Part shown: positions 1 through 8,683 of the stretch, piece after piece | How the letters are laid out: every line of letters begins with the position of its first letter | Numbering within the stretch: position 1 is the first letter of the stretch | Origin: Chryseobacterium gleum | Lineage (GTDB): Bacteria; Bacteroidota; Bacteroidia; Flavobacteriales; Schleiferiaceae | DNA: 64,000 nt | Assembly (NCBI GenBank): GCA_945883565.1 | Contig: CAMCXO010000013.1 | Span: 1 to 64,000 of the forward strand | Reading direction: 5' to 3' | The notes under the pieces: generated by a model | The model's database searches: none | Told to the model about the DNA's origin: nothing | Seen by the model: only the letters and a program-made list of their open reading frames with translations | Translations under genes and position numbers: made by a program

Positions 1-10
1 GTATACAGCC

Positions 11-142
11 GAAGAGGCTTAGTAAGACCGGGAAGCGACGAAGGAGCTCGCCCGGCCGCACTTAGCCTCTTCAATGGAGACCAGACGACAGGCTGAACAG
101 GCCTTGACCTTTTGCCTACTTTTGGGTCAAGCCAAAAGTAGG
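11..142. repeat. GC-rich hairpin-rich intergenic element
   Basis: No gene is visible here. The base composition is clearly more GC-rich than the neighbouring AT-rich DNA. Two strong inverted repeats are seen. A 9-bp stem (GAAGAGGCT at 11-19, AGCCTCTTC at 64-72) encloses a smaller CCGGG/CCCGG stem (28-32, 51-55). Next comes an 11-bp perfect stem (CCTACTTTTGG at 115-125, CCAAAAGTAGG at 132-142) with a 6-nt loop. The second stem resembles palindromic intergenic repeats dispersed in many bacterial genomes. No second full copy lies in this window, so calling it a dispersed repeat is inference. Confidence 0.45.
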
Positions 143-185
143 AAGCCCCGCGCCGGCGATTGAGGCGCCCAAAAGACCAACCAAT

Positions 186-459
186 TGAACAAATTAAATA
201 GCCAAAGGCTTAGAAAAACAATTCCTAAAAACCTACCCTAACACTATAATCACTATTCAAACAAATAAACCCCGGCCCTTTCAGCATGGCGACTGTTATA
301 CAACCGAAGAATCTCAAACCGAAACCCCATATTACCATCTGTTCAAAAAGCAACCACGTTCAACCACAACCCCATCTTCTGGCTTTGTTAAAGTCATAAA
401 TTTAAAGGTCAATCTTGAATCTAGCAGCCTAAAAACGCATTGTAAACACAATTTCGCCT
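186..459. other. intergenic, no gene seen
   Basis: AT-rich stretch between the hairpin element and the 3' end of the M23 peptidase gene. I see no convincing reading frame, RNA gene or terminator. The only item noted is an 18-nt stretch at 297-314 that resembles positions 2-19 with three mismatches. Confidence 0.5.
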
Positions 460-1764
460 TTATAAACCCGCTTCAGCAATACCCAGATCCACCAACATTT
501 CGCGCTTTATAAGATCATCTAACTTACTTTGGTAAGAAGCAACCAATTGCATAAACGCTTGTTTATAGCTTTCATGAATACTTTGTGCTTCTGGCAGTTT
601 TTCTTTGAATGGATCTACCTGAACCCCATTTTTCCAAAATCGATAACAAACATGAGGCCCGGTTGCCAAACCTGTACTCCCAACAAAACCAATTACATCA
701 CCCTGTCTAACCCTGGTTCCAGGGCGAATGCCTTTAGCAATTTTACTCATATGTAAGTATTGGGTAGAGTAAACATCATTGTGACGCACTTTCACAAAAT
801 TTCCATTGCCTGCCGTATACGATGCCTGATCAACAACGCCGTCGGCCGTACTCATAATTGGTGTTCCGGTAGGCGCCGCATAGTCGGTACCTAAATGTGG
901 TTTCACCCGCTTCAGCACAGGATGAAGGCGATTCATATTGTATTTGGAAGATATCCTGAAAAAATTTAGAGGGGCTTTCAAAAAAGCTTTTTTCAGGCTC
1001 CTTCCTTCTTGATCGTAATAATCTACAAAGCCAGTGTCCGCTTCAAAACGATATGCATCATAATCGCGGCCTGCATGTTGAAAACGCGCTGCCAAAATTC
1101 TTCCATGCCCCACGAAAACCGTATCATCTACTAAAATTTCTTCATATTCAACTACCAAACGGTCTCCATTCTGAATTCTAAAAAAGTCTATACTCCAGGC
1201 ATACAAATCCGCAATGCGCATCACCAAATCGGGCGATGTGCCTTTTTCTGCTAAAGCATTGTATAAAGAAGAGTAAACGGTTGCACTTACCCATCTTTTC
1301 CTGGTTAAAACCTCCTTTTTTTGGCGAACTGCTCTGATGCTGTCGCCTAAATCAATTCGAACAAAATTTACTGCATCTTCCTGATAAACCATACTCTTAA
1401 ATGGATACACACTGTCATTCGGATCTTTATAGAAATGGAATAGCTCTCCTGCTTTTATTCTGCGTAAATCCAAAACCCCTTGCGCTTTTTCAGCCAATGC
1501 AAAAAGTTGGGCTTTTTGCAACCCATGCTGATCCATTATTGTTGAAAAGGTTTCCCCTGTTTTAACCTCATGACGAACAATTTCAAGCCCGTTCACAACC
1601 ATGCCAAATTCTTCAACAGTTGGGGGAACAACTTCAACATTTGGAACAGACTCCTCAGTATTATTTCTAAACTTAAAAGGATTTAAATTCCAAACCACCA
1701 ACGCAACAATCAATATCATGGCGGTGCCCAGTACCCAACTCCAAGTTTTTAAAGAGAACCGCAT
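460..1764 (-). CDS. M23 family metallopeptidase (LytM-like)
   Basis: Predicted cell-wall endopeptidase that cuts peptidoglycan cross-bridges, anchored in the inner membrane by one N-terminal segment (about residues 10-28) and facing the periplasm. A LysM/OapA-like region precedes the C-terminal LytM domain (about 280-390). The first zinc motif HLGTDYAAPTGTP is intact (His290, Asp294). In the second motif, GPHVCYRFWKNG, the catalytic-type His371 is kept, but the usual second His, a zinc ligand in LytM, is Cys373. I recall the same variant in other Bacteroidota M23 proteins, so it may be a subfamily trait. The ATG at 1764 overlaps the TGA of the upstream dioxygenase by one base, implying translational coupling. 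A GTG one codon earlier is the alternative start. Confidence 0.88.
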   Translation of the reverse strand: MRFSLKTWSWVLGTAMILIVALVVWNLNPFKFRNNTEESVPNVEVVPPTVEEFGMVVNGLEIVRHEVKTGETFSTIMDQHGLQKAQLFALAEKAQGVLDLRRIKAGELFHFYKDPNDSVYPFKSMVYQEDAVNFVRIDLGDSIRAVRQKKEVLTRKRWVSATVYSSLYNALAEKGTSPDLVMRIADLYAWSIDFFRIQNGDRLVVEYEEILVDDTVFVGHGRILAARFQHAGRDYDAYRFEADTGFVDYYDQEGRSLKKAFLKAPLNFFRISSKYNMNRLHPVLKRVKPHLGTDYAAPTGTPIMSTADGVVDQASYTAGNGNFVKVRHNDVYSTQYLHMSKIAKGIRPGTRVRQGDVIGFVGSTGLATGPHVCYRFWKNGVQVDPFKEKLPEAQSIHESYKQAFMQLVASYQSKLDDLIKREMLVDLGIAEAGL

Positions 1765-2732
1765 CACTTTTCCCGAATTTCATTAATCACATTTTCTACC
1801 CATGATTTACCCCATTCCTCCATCTCTCTCGCAGTCCATAATTCAGGATAAAAAATGCGTTTCTGAAATCTGGGTGGCAAATACTTCTGCCAGTTGGTAC
1901 CTCCTGTTGCCCTTTTATCGCTGGGCCTTGTAGCCAAATAAGCCACGGCTGTTTTGTAATGCTGAAGAGGCCAATTAACATTTACATTTAAATCCAATTG
2001 GCGATACGCTGCCGTTAACTTCTCAAGATTAGCGCCCATACTTTTGAGCCATTCAAACTTTTTCCACAAATTCCTTTCTACACTGTTTTTTGCTATTTCT
2101 GTTAGTTCATGGCTGTATTTTAACTCAAATTGTTTTAACGTAAGGGTCTTCTCTTGAGTGCTTTCAACCATTGCACCTTTTTTCCAATAAATATGTTCAA
2201 ACATTTCACCAACAGTCGAAGATCCTTGCCGCAAATCTTCTCGAACATCTTTATCCACTAAGTTGATAAAATCTGTTGCAAGTATTTCTATTTTTCTATA
2301 CTGAGCCGATTGAAAACCACTGGCCGGAATAAGCGACATGCGAAACTTTAAAAACTGCTCGCGCTCCATTCCTTTCTCCATAATGCCAAAACTTTGCGTA
2401 AGAGCGCTGAAATACATATTAATACGCTCCATTCGGCTTTCATACCAACCAATATCAACAGATGGCGACTCCACTATTTGCTCCATTTCGTGAAGACTTA
2501 ACTTGAAATAGAGCTCTGTTATCTGATGGTAAACAATAAAAATTAATTCATCTTTAAAACTCGTTCTTGGATTTTGAAGGCTCAAAAGGGTATCCAGCTG
2601 AGCATAGTTCCAATAAGTTAAGTAATCTGCATGCAAAAGTCCATCTAAAAAATCGACCAGCTCTTGGCCTGAAGCTTGATATTTTTGCGCCAAATGAGCT
2701 ATACGCTCCTGAATTTCCGGCAGATTATGCAT
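1764..2732 (-). CDS. kynA: tryptophan 2,3-dioxygenase
   Basis: Haem enzyme that opens the indole ring of L-tryptophan to N-formylkynurenine, the first step of the kynurenine pathway, in the cytoplasm. The family signature is clear. FKDELIFIVYHQITELYFK contains the active-site His before the substrate pocket. FQSAQYRKIE follows in the middle. Near the C terminus is HYKTAVAYLATRPSDKRATGG, which holds the proximal haem His and the TGG loop. At 322 residues it is slightly longer than well-studied bacterial enzymes. No other kynurenine gene lies nearby; the 3' end is coupled to the M23 peptidase gene. A TATTTTTG -7 box lies 24 nt upstream of the ATG. Confidence 0.9.
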   Translation of the reverse strand: MHNLPEIQERIAHLAQKYQASGQELVDFLDGLLHADYLTYWNYAQLDTLLSLQNPRTSFKDELIFIVYHQITELYFKLSLHEMEQIVESPSVDIGWYESRMERINMYFSALTQSFGIMEKGMEREQFLKFRMSLIPASGFQSAQYRKIEILATDFINLVDKDVREDLRQGSSTVGEMFEHIYWKKGAMVESTQEKTLTLKQFELKYSHELTEIAKNSVERNLWKKFEWLKSMGANLEKLTAAYRQLDLNVNVNWPLQHYKTAVAYLATRPSDKRATGGTNWQKYLPPRFQKRIFYPELWTAREMEEWGKSWVENVINEIREK

Positions 2733-2756
2733 TATTAACTATTTAATGAGGGTTGT

Positions 2757-2764
2757 CAAAAATA
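2757..2764 (-). promoter_or_regulatory. -7 promoter box upstream of tryptophan dioxygenase
   Basis: TATTTTTG on the minus strand matches the Bacteroidota -7 consensus TAnnTTTG, 24 nt upstream of the ATG at 2732. No clear -33 TTG was found. Confidence 0.4.
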
Positions 2765-2779
2765 CAGAACACCGCCTTA

Positions 2780-3592
2780 TTATTTCTTAAATGTCAAGGG
2801 CACTTTAACATTTTGGTATTCTATTAGGTCCATTTTAATGGAGCCAACGGCCAATTCAGTTTGTAAACGTATTGGAAGTTTGTTAGAATCATTGCTAACC
2901 CAAAGTGTCATGCCTTCCTCTTCCTTAAATACCCTTCCTTTTTGTACCACCGGCATAAATTTCAAACATTCAATTTTTCCGAACTTTGTTTTTAATACTT
3001 CTTTACCCAAATACTTCAATTTAAAATCAAAATTGGTATGATCTAAAAACATAGTAATGGGAAATGTTTGTCCAACTTTTATATTAGATACATCTAAACT
3101 TCGAGCATAATAAAAAGTGCTCAACATATCTTGAGCATATTTGGGAATACTAAAAACTTTTTCTTTATCTAATAAAAAATCAATGGCTGTTTGTTTAAAG
3201 TGGTCAAAGAAAATATGTCTTTTAATAATAAATCCACCTTCATTAACATCTCGAATAAACTCCCAAGGAACCATAGCTTCTGTATCTATCCACGATTCGT
3301 AGCGATCGCGTGTTTTAAAGAAAACCTCTGCCATTCCAATACTGCGTCCGGTTCCAACAACATGGTATGTTGCCCTGCCATTCTTTTCTTCTATTCCGCC
3401 CACTTTTAACTCAGCAATACCGGCGTTTATAACACCGTAGTGAATGCGGTATTTTATGGTCTCACCTACTTTAAAGGCCTGCTGATTTAGCTTTCGAAGC
3501 GGTGGAACAACTTGGTCTGTTTGGGCAAATACATCTGTATTCAGGACCAACAAACAGACCAATAAAAACAGTCTTTTGAACATCAATTTCAT
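2780..3592 (-). CDS. DUF3108 domain-containing exported protein
   Basis: Exported protein of unknown function. A signal peptide (about residues 1-23, ending VFAQ) is followed by a DUF3108-type beta-rich domain beginning near FKVGETIKYRIHYGVINAG and continuing to the end (270 residues). DUF3108 proteins are periplasmic or outer-membrane associated in Bacteroidota and Proteobacteria, and no enzymatic role is established. No Cys lipobox and no T9SS tail are present. The gene lies between the dioxygenase and aminopeptidase P genes on the same strand, with 35-50 nt gaps, and could be co-transcribed with pepP upstream of it. Assignment rests on sequence resemblance only. Confidence 0.8.
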   Translation of the reverse strand: MKLMFKRLFLLVCLLVLNTDVFAQTDQVVPPLRKLNQQAFKVGETIKYRIHYGVINAGIAELKVGGIEEKNGRATYHVVGTGRSIGMAEVFFKTRDRYESWIDTEAMVPWEFIRDVNEGGFIIKRHIFFDHFKQTAIDFLLDKEKVFSIPKYAQDMLSTFYYARSLDVSNIKVGQTFPITMFLDHTNFDFKLKYLGKEVLKTKFGKIECLKFMPVVQKGRVFKEEEGMTLWVSNDSNKLPIRLQTELAVGSIKMDLIEYQNVKVPLTFKK

Positions 3593-3627
3593 ACGGTTAT
3601 CTAGCTTAAAATAAAATGAAAAACCCT

Positions 3628-4920
3628 CTACTTCTGGTTCATTACAGCCTCTATTTCCTCAATTTCCTTTGGTATAGAAACGGTTAGATTTTGGTTTTCA
3701 GATAGCCCAATGCAAATATTGTCTTCTATGCGTATCCCTAAGCCTTCTTCTTGAATATAAATACCGGGCTCTACGGTGAAAACGTTTCCTGCTTCCATTC
3801 TAGTGTTCCAAAGCCCTACATCATGAACATCTAAACCCAAATAATGAGACGTTCCATGCATAAAATACTTTTTGTACGCCGGCCAATTTGGATTTTGGTT
3901 TTTTATATCCGTTTTATCTATGAGTTTTAAATCAAGCAATTCAGCTTCCATAATTTTTCCTACCTCACGGTGGTACTCGTGCAGCTGATTACCAGGCCTA
4001 AGCATAGCAATGGCTTCTTTTTGAACCCGTAGAACAGCCTCATAAACTTGTTTCTGCCTGGCCGAAAATTTACCGTTTACAGGGAAACATCGTGTAACAT
4101 CGCTGGCATAGTGGGCATACCAGCACCCAACGTCGAGAAGCAACAAGTCGCCTTCTTTAAGTACGTTTTTGTTTTCTATATAATGCAATACACAAGCACT
4201 AGAACCGGAGGCAATAATAGGAGTGTATGAAAAACCTGAACTGCCATTTCGAATGTACTCATGCAAAAACTCGGCTTCAATTTCAAATTCTGTTATTCCC
4301 GGCTTAATAAAATTCAAGACCCGTTTATAGGCTTTGGCATTTAAGTCTGCAGCTTTTTGCATCATCAATACTTCCTCTTCTTGTTTAACAGATCTTAGCT
4401 GATGCATGATTGGTGCACTGCGTTCAAACTTGTGAAGCGGATACTTCTCCATTATCCATTTTGCCAAACGGTCTTCTCGGGTTTGTAACTCTACATGTGC
4501 TCTTAAATGCTCATTTCTATTTAAATAAACATTCTCAGCTTCATGAATCAGTGTGTGAAGCATCTTTTCAAATTCCGCATTCCACTGCACATTCGCTATT
4601 CCACTTACTTCAGTGGCTTCGCTTTTATTCAACTTTGCGCCTTCCCAAATGGCAATGGTTTCATTCGTCTCCCGAACAAATAATATTTCACGATGCTTGG
4701 GGTCAAAGGCATCCGGAAACAAAATCAAAATAGTTTCTTCTTGATTTATACCCGATAAATAAAGCAAATCGCGGTTTTGAATAAACGGCAAATGTCCATC
4801 GGCATTCGTTGGCAAAACGTCGTTTGAAGTAAAAATGGCCAATGATTTCGATTTCATGAACCGAATGAAGTTTTGTCGGTTCTTAATGAAGAGCGTGTTT
4901 GGAGCTGTTTCGTATCTCAT
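3628..4920 (-). CDS. pepP: aminopeptidase P family protein (Xaa-Pro aminopeptidase)
   Basis: Dinuclear-metal (M24B) peptidase that removes the N-terminal residue before a proline. It has the two-domain layout: an N-terminal creatinase-like domain (about 1-165) and a C-terminal pita-bread domain (about 175-430). All five metal ligands are visible: Asp in LLLDVGCW, Asp in ASDVTRCF, His in HGTSHYLGLDVHD, Glu in FTVEPGIYI and Glu in IRIEDNICI. The length of 430 residues is normal and there is no signal peptide, so it should be cytoplasmic. It is divergent from sdhC, with overlapping promoter boxes in the 100-bp gap. Confidence 0.93.
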   Translation of the reverse strand: MRYETAPNTLFIKNRQNFIRFMKSKSLAIFTSNDVLPTNADGHLPFIQNRDLLYLSGINQEETILILFPDAFDPKHREILFVRETNETIAIWEGAKLNKSEATEVSGIANVQWNAEFEKMLHTLIHEAENVYLNRNEHLRAHVELQTREDRLAKWIMEKYPLHKFERSAPIMHQLRSVKQEEEVLMMQKAADLNAKAYKRVLNFIKPGITEFEIEAEFLHEYIRNGSSGFSYTPIIASGSSACVLHYIENKNVLKEGDLLLLDVGCWYAHYASDVTRCFPVNGKFSARQKQVYEAVLRVQKEAIAMLRPGNQLHEYHREVGKIMEAELLDLKLIDKTDIKNQNPNWPAYKKYFMHGTSHYLGLDVHDVGLWNTRMEAGNVFTVEPGIYIQEEGLGIRIEDNICIGLSENQNLTVSIPKEIEEIEAVMNQK

Positions 4921-4973
4921 ATTCGGAATCGTTCTAAATAAGCGGTATCAAAAGCAATTAGGCCCTTGGCCTT

Positions 4974-4981
4974 TACATTTG
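4974..4981 (+). promoter_or_regulatory. -7 promoter box for sdhCAB
   Basis: TACATTTG matches TAnnTTTG and lies 39 nt before the sdhC start. It sits 4 bp from the opposing box for pepP (4986-4993). No clear -33 TTG at normal spacing. Confidence 0.4.
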
Positions 4982-4985
4982 TGAC

Positions 4986-4993
4986 CAAATATA
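4986..4993 (-). promoter_or_regulatory. -7 promoter box for pepP
   Basis: TATATTTG on the minus strand, 65 nt upstream of the pepP ATG at 4920 and almost touching the sdhC -7 box, so the two promoters would overlap. Confidence 0.35.
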
Positions 4994-5020
4994 GACTTAG
5001 CACTTCGAAACCCCTGAACT

Positions 5021-5710
5021 ATGGCAGCAAACAAAAACGTTTTTGATTCGTCGGTTGTACGAAAAGTTTGGATGTCGCTTACCGGTTTGTTCCTCTGCAC
5101 TTTTTTAGTGGTGCACTTATTGGGCAATCTAACGCTTTTGGGACCGGCCGAGCATGCCCAAGAAACTTTTAATAATTACGCCCACTTCATGACCAGCTTC
5201 CCACTAATTAAAGCTGTATCGTATTTGCTGTACTTCAGCATCTTGTTCCATGCGGTTTGGGGCATCATGCTTGAAATAAAAAACAGAAAAGCCCGACCCA
5301 TTAATTATGCTTACAATAAACCATCGAGCAACAGCATCTGGGCAAGTCGCAATATGGGGCTGCTTGGAACCATCATTTTGGTCTTTATTGCAGCCCATAT
5401 GTACCATTTTTGGTACCAAATGCATTGGGGAAGCGTCCCAATAGATGCTTCTGGGAACAAAGACCTGTACACGGTTGTAGTTGAATTCTTTAGACATGAT
5501 GGATTGGGCTTACCTGCTACTCTTTTCTATGTTTTGGCCATGGTGGCCATGGCTTTTCACCTTTTCCATGGCTTTCAAAGCGCTTTTCAAACTTTGGGAA
5601 TCAATCATAAACGATACACTCCAATCATAAATGTTATTGGATTTGGATTCTCTCTGCTAATACCGGCAGCTTTTGCCTTTATTCCGCTTTTTCTCTATCT
5701 TACCAAATAA
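5021..5710 (+). CDS. sdhC: succinate dehydrogenase cytochrome b subunit
   Basis: Membrane anchor of complex II, passing electrons from the SdhA/SdhB head to menaquinone. The 229 residues form about five transmembrane helices, as in single-subunit (type B) cytochrome b558 anchors that bind two haems. Candidate haem ligands are the His residues in FLVVHLLGN, ILFHAVWG, AAHMYHFW and AFHLFHGFQS. There is no sdhD, consistent with the fused type. It is the first gene of sdhCAB, 15 nt before sdhA, which is the usual Bacteroidota order. Confidence 0.95.
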   Translation: MAANKNVFDSSVVRKVWMSLTGLFLCTFLVVHLLGNLTLLGPAEHAQETFNNYAHFMTSFPLIKAVSYLLYFSILFHAVWGIMLEIKNRKARPINYAYNKPSSNSIWASRNMGLLGTIILVFIAAHMYHFWYQMHWGSVPIDASGNKDLYTVVVEFFRHDGLGLPATLFYVLAMVAMAFHLFHGFQSAFQTLGINHKRYTPIINVIGFGFSLLIPAAFAFIPLFLYLTK

Positions 5711-5725
5711 TCGAAACTCGTCAAC

Positions 5726-7726
5726 ATGGAGCTAAATGCAAGAATTCCTGAAGGTCCAATAGACCGTAAGTGGACCAAGCACAAAACCGACGTTCGCCTG
5801 GTAAACCCAGCCAACAAACGCCATATAGATGTTTTGGTGGTAGGTACTGGATTAGCCGGTGCATCTGCAGCTGCTTCTTTAGCAGAAATGGGGTATAACG
5901 TTAAAGCTTTCTGCTTTCAAGATTCGCCTAGACGGGCCCATTCCATTGCTGCACAAGGTGGAATTAATGCCGCAAAAAACTATCAAAATGATGGTGACTC
6001 TGTTTACCGTCTGTTTTACGATACCATAAAGGGTGGAGATTACCGTTCAAGAGAAGCCAATGTGCATCGATTGGCAGAGGTGTCAACCAGCATTATAGAC
6101 CAATGTGTGGCACAAGGTGTCCCTTTTGCCCGCGAATATGGTGGCCTTCTTGATAATAGATCATTTGGAGGTGTTCAAGTAAGCAGAACTTTTTACGCAA
6201 AAGGACAAACAGGTCAACAGTTGCTGTTGGGTGCCTACTCGGCGCTCGAAAGACAGATTGCCAAGGGAAAAGTTAAAATGTATGCCCGCCATGAAATGCT
6301 CGAGCTGGTGATAGAAAATGGAAGGGCAAGAGGAATTATTACCCGTAATTTGATTACAGGCGAATTGGAACGCCATGGTGCACACGCTGTACTTTTGGCC
6401 ACTGGTGGTTATGGCAACGTATTCTTTTTGTCCACAAACGCTATGGGTTCTAATGTTACCGCCGCTTGGCGCGCCCATAAAAAAGGGGCCTTGTTTGCAA
6501 ACCCTTGCTTTACACAAATTCACCCCACTTGCATACCGGTTAATGGTGAGCTTCAATCTAAGCTAACCTTAATGTCTGAATCGCTTAGAAACGATGGACG
6601 TATATGGGTTCCGGCCCACAAAGAAGACGCTTTAGCGGTTCGCGAAGGAAAGCTAAAGCCTACAGACATTCCTGAAAATCGTCGCGATTACTATTTGGAA
6701 AGGCGCTATCCTTCATTTGGAAATTTAGTGCCCCGCGATGTGGCTTCGAGGGCGGCAAAAGAACGTTGTGATGCTGGACTTGGGGTAAATGCCACAGGCG
6801 AAGCGGTTTACCTCGACTTTGCGGCAGCCATTGAACGTTACGGGAAAACAGAAGCCAACGTAAAAGGCATTAAAAACGCTTCCCAAGAGGAAATTTTAAA
6901 TCTAGGAAAACAGGTAGTCGCTGCAAAATACGGCAACCTCTTCCAGATGTACGAGAAAATTACGGACGACAATCCCTATGAAACTCCAATGAAGATTTAT
7001 CCGGCTGTTCATTATACCATGGGTGGTTTATGGGTAGACTATAACCTAATGACAACCGTACCAGGTTGTTTTGCATTAGGTGAAGCGAACTTTAGCGACC
7101 ACGGAGCAAACCGTTTAGGAGCATCCGCTCTTATGCAAGGCTTGGCAGATGGTTACTTCGTTATACCCTATACTATCGGAGATTATCTGGCCGATGACAT
7201 TAGAACTGGCCCTGTATCAACCAACACTCCCGAATTCGAAGCCGCCGAAGCGGAAGTTAAAAACCGAATAAACCACTTCATTAGCAATAAGGGCTCTAAA
7301 ACCGTAGACAGTTTCCACAAACGTCTTGGGAAAATAATGTGGAATGAATGCGGTATGGAAAGAACCGAAGCCGGCTTAAAAAAAGCAATACAAGACATTC
7401 ATGCTCTTCGCCAGGAGTTTTTACGCGATGTAATGGTTCCGGGAAGCGATTCAAGTGTGAATCCGGAATTAGAAAAAGCTTTAAGGGTTGAAGACTTTAT
7501 GGAATTGGGAGAACTTATGTGTATCGATGCGCTTGACCGTAATGAAAGTTGCGGCGGACATTTCCGAGCCGAATACCAAACACCTGATGGAGAAGCCCTT
7601 CGTGATGACCAAAATTACGCATACGTATCGGCCTGGGAATTCACTGGTAACCCTAGTCAACCTAGGCTTCAAAAAGAAGATCTGAAATTTGAATTTGTAG
7701 AAGTAAAAAACAGAAGCTACAAATAA
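5726..7726 (+). CDS. sdhA: succinate dehydrogenase/fumarate reductase flavoprotein subunit
   Basis: Catalytic subunit oxidising succinate to fumarate with covalently bound FAD. The Rossmann motif [18 protein letters not shown] (about residues 36-53) is followed by the flavinylation site [13 protein letters not shown], with His72 as the expected FAD-linked residue. Later come active-site segments [28 protein letters not shown] and the C-terminal MERTEAGL region. The length of 666 residues matches the B-type flavoproteins of Bacteroidota, which are longer than E. coli SdhA. Second gene of the operon, cytoplasmic face of the membrane. The sequence alone does not settle dehydrogenase versus reductase direction. 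Confidence 0.96.
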   Translation: MELNARIPEGPIDRKWTKHKTDVRLVNPANKRHIDVLVVGTGLAGASAAASLAEMGYNVKAFCFQDSPRRAHSIAAQGGINAAKNYQNDGDSVYRLFYDTIKGGDYRSREANVHRLAEVSTSIIDQCVAQGVPFAREYGGLLDNRSFGGVQVSRTFYAKGQTGQQLLLGAYSALERQIAKGKVKMYARHEMLELVIENGRARGIITRNLITGELERHGAHAVLLATGGYGNVFFLSTNAMGSNVTAAWRAHKKGALFANPCFTQIHPTCIPVNGELQSKLTLMSESLRNDGRIWVPAHKEDALAVREGKLKPTDIPENRRDYYLERRYPSFGNLVPRDVASRAAKERCDAGLGVNATGEAVYLDFAAAIERYGKTEANVKGIKNASQEEILNLGKQVVAAKYGNLFQMYEKITDDNPYETPMKIYPAVHYTMGGLWVDYNLMTTVPGCFALGEANFSDHGANRLGASALMQGLADGYFVIPYTIGDYLADDIRTGPVSTNTPEFEAAEAEVKNRINHFISNKGSKTVDSFHKRLGKIMWNECGMERTEAGLKKAIQDIHALRQEFLRDVMVPGSDSSVNPELEKALRVEDFMELGELMCIDALDRNESCGGHFRAEYQTPDGEALRDDQNYAYVSAWEFTGNPSQPRLQKEDLKFEFVEVKNRSYK

Positions 7727-7783
7727 AAGAAAACCAAATAGTATGTCAGCCTGTTTACTAAATAAGTCCTTCAAAAAAGCAAT

Positions 7784-8536
7784 ATGAACCTCACGCTAAA
7801 AATATGGCGCCAATCTGGCCCAAAGGCCAAAGGCAGCATGCAAACCTACCCTGTAAGTGGTATTGAAGAACACATGTCGTTTCTTGAAATGCTCGACACC
7901 TTAAACGAACAATTGGTAACCAAAGGTGAAGAACCCGTAGTGTTTGACCATGATTGTAGAGAAGGTATTTGTGGCAGTTGCAGTCTTTACATCAATGGCG
8001 AAGCCCATGGTCCTGGTCGCGGTATTACAACATGTCAATTGCACATGCGCTCTTTTAAAGATGGTGACACCATTTTTATTGAGCCTTGGCGGGCAGCAGC
8101 CTTCCCGGTAATTAAAGATCTAATGGTAGATCGAACTTCATTCGACCGTATTATAGCAGCTGGAGGCTATATAAGCGTGAATACCTCCGGCAACACTTTA
8201 GATGCCAACGCCATACCCATTCCAAAAGAAGATGCAGACAAAGCCATGGATGCGGCCACTTGTATTGGTTGCGGAGCTTGTGTAGCCACTTGCAAAAATG
8301 CATCGGCCATGCTGTTCGTATCTGCAAAGGTCTCTCAATTCGCACTCTTGCCGCAAGGACGCGTTGAAGCCAAAGAGCGAGTAATAAGCATGGTAAACCA
8401 AATGGATTTAGAAGGTTTTGGCTCGTGTACCAATACAGGTGCTTGTGAAGTTGAGTGCCCAAAAGGCATTTCGCTCGAAAACATTGCCCGAATGAACCGA
8501 GAATACTTATCGGCAGCGGTAGCCAGCGATAAATAA
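7784..8536 (+). CDS. sdhB: succinate dehydrogenase/fumarate reductase iron-sulfur subunit
   Basis: Electron-transfer subunit linking the flavoprotein to the cytochrome b anchor. The N-terminal ferredoxin fold has the 2Fe-2S ligands in [16 protein letters not shown] plus a downstream Cys in ITTCQLH. The C-terminal domain has [15 protein letters not shown] and [15 protein letters not shown], which supply ligands for the 4Fe-4S and 3Fe-4S clusters. The length of 250 residues is normal. Last gene of sdhCAB, 57 nt after sdhA, followed by a strong hairpin terminator. Confidence 0.96.
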   Translation: MNLTLKIWRQSGPKAKGSMQTYPVSGIEEHMSFLEMLDTLNEQLVTKGEEPVVFDHDCREGICGSCSLYINGEAHGPGRGITTCQLHMRSFKDGDTIFIEPWRAAAFPVIKDLMVDRTSFDRIIAAGGYISVNTSGNTLDANAIPIPKEDADKAMDAATCIGCGACVATCKNASAMLFVSAKVSQFALLPQGRVEAKERVISMVNQMDLEGFGSCTNTGACEVECPKGISLENIARMNREYLSAAVASDK

Positions 8537-8555
8537 AGAACTGTATTTTTCATAA

Positions 8556-8590
8556 ACCGACAAGGCCAATACAATCTTGTCGGTTTTTTT
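8556..8590 (+). terminator. rho-independent terminator after sdhB
   Basis: Stem ACCGACAAG (8556-8564) pairs with CTTGTCGGT (8576-8584), loop of 11 nt, followed by a run of seven T. Confidence 0.85.
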
Positions 8591-8671
8591 ATTTAATCAA
8601 TTTGCATATTCCTCAAACAGTTACTTTTAACTGCAACTCAGGCAGGCTTTATGGTCTTGGTCTTGGCAATT

Positions 8672-8679
8672 TACATTTG
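8672..8679 (+). promoter_or_regulatory. -7 promoter box 4 nt before dxs ATG
   Basis: TACATTTG, then CGCC, then the ATG at 8684. Transcription starting a few bases after the box would give an almost leaderless mRNA and rules out the upstream in-frame ATG at 8651. Confidence 0.45.
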
Positions 8680-8683
8680 CGCC

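Noticed and set aside
11-72. Hairpin region considered as a tRNA or small RNA gene
   Set aside because: No cloverleaf, anticodon arm or CCA end can be drawn; only nested stems are present.
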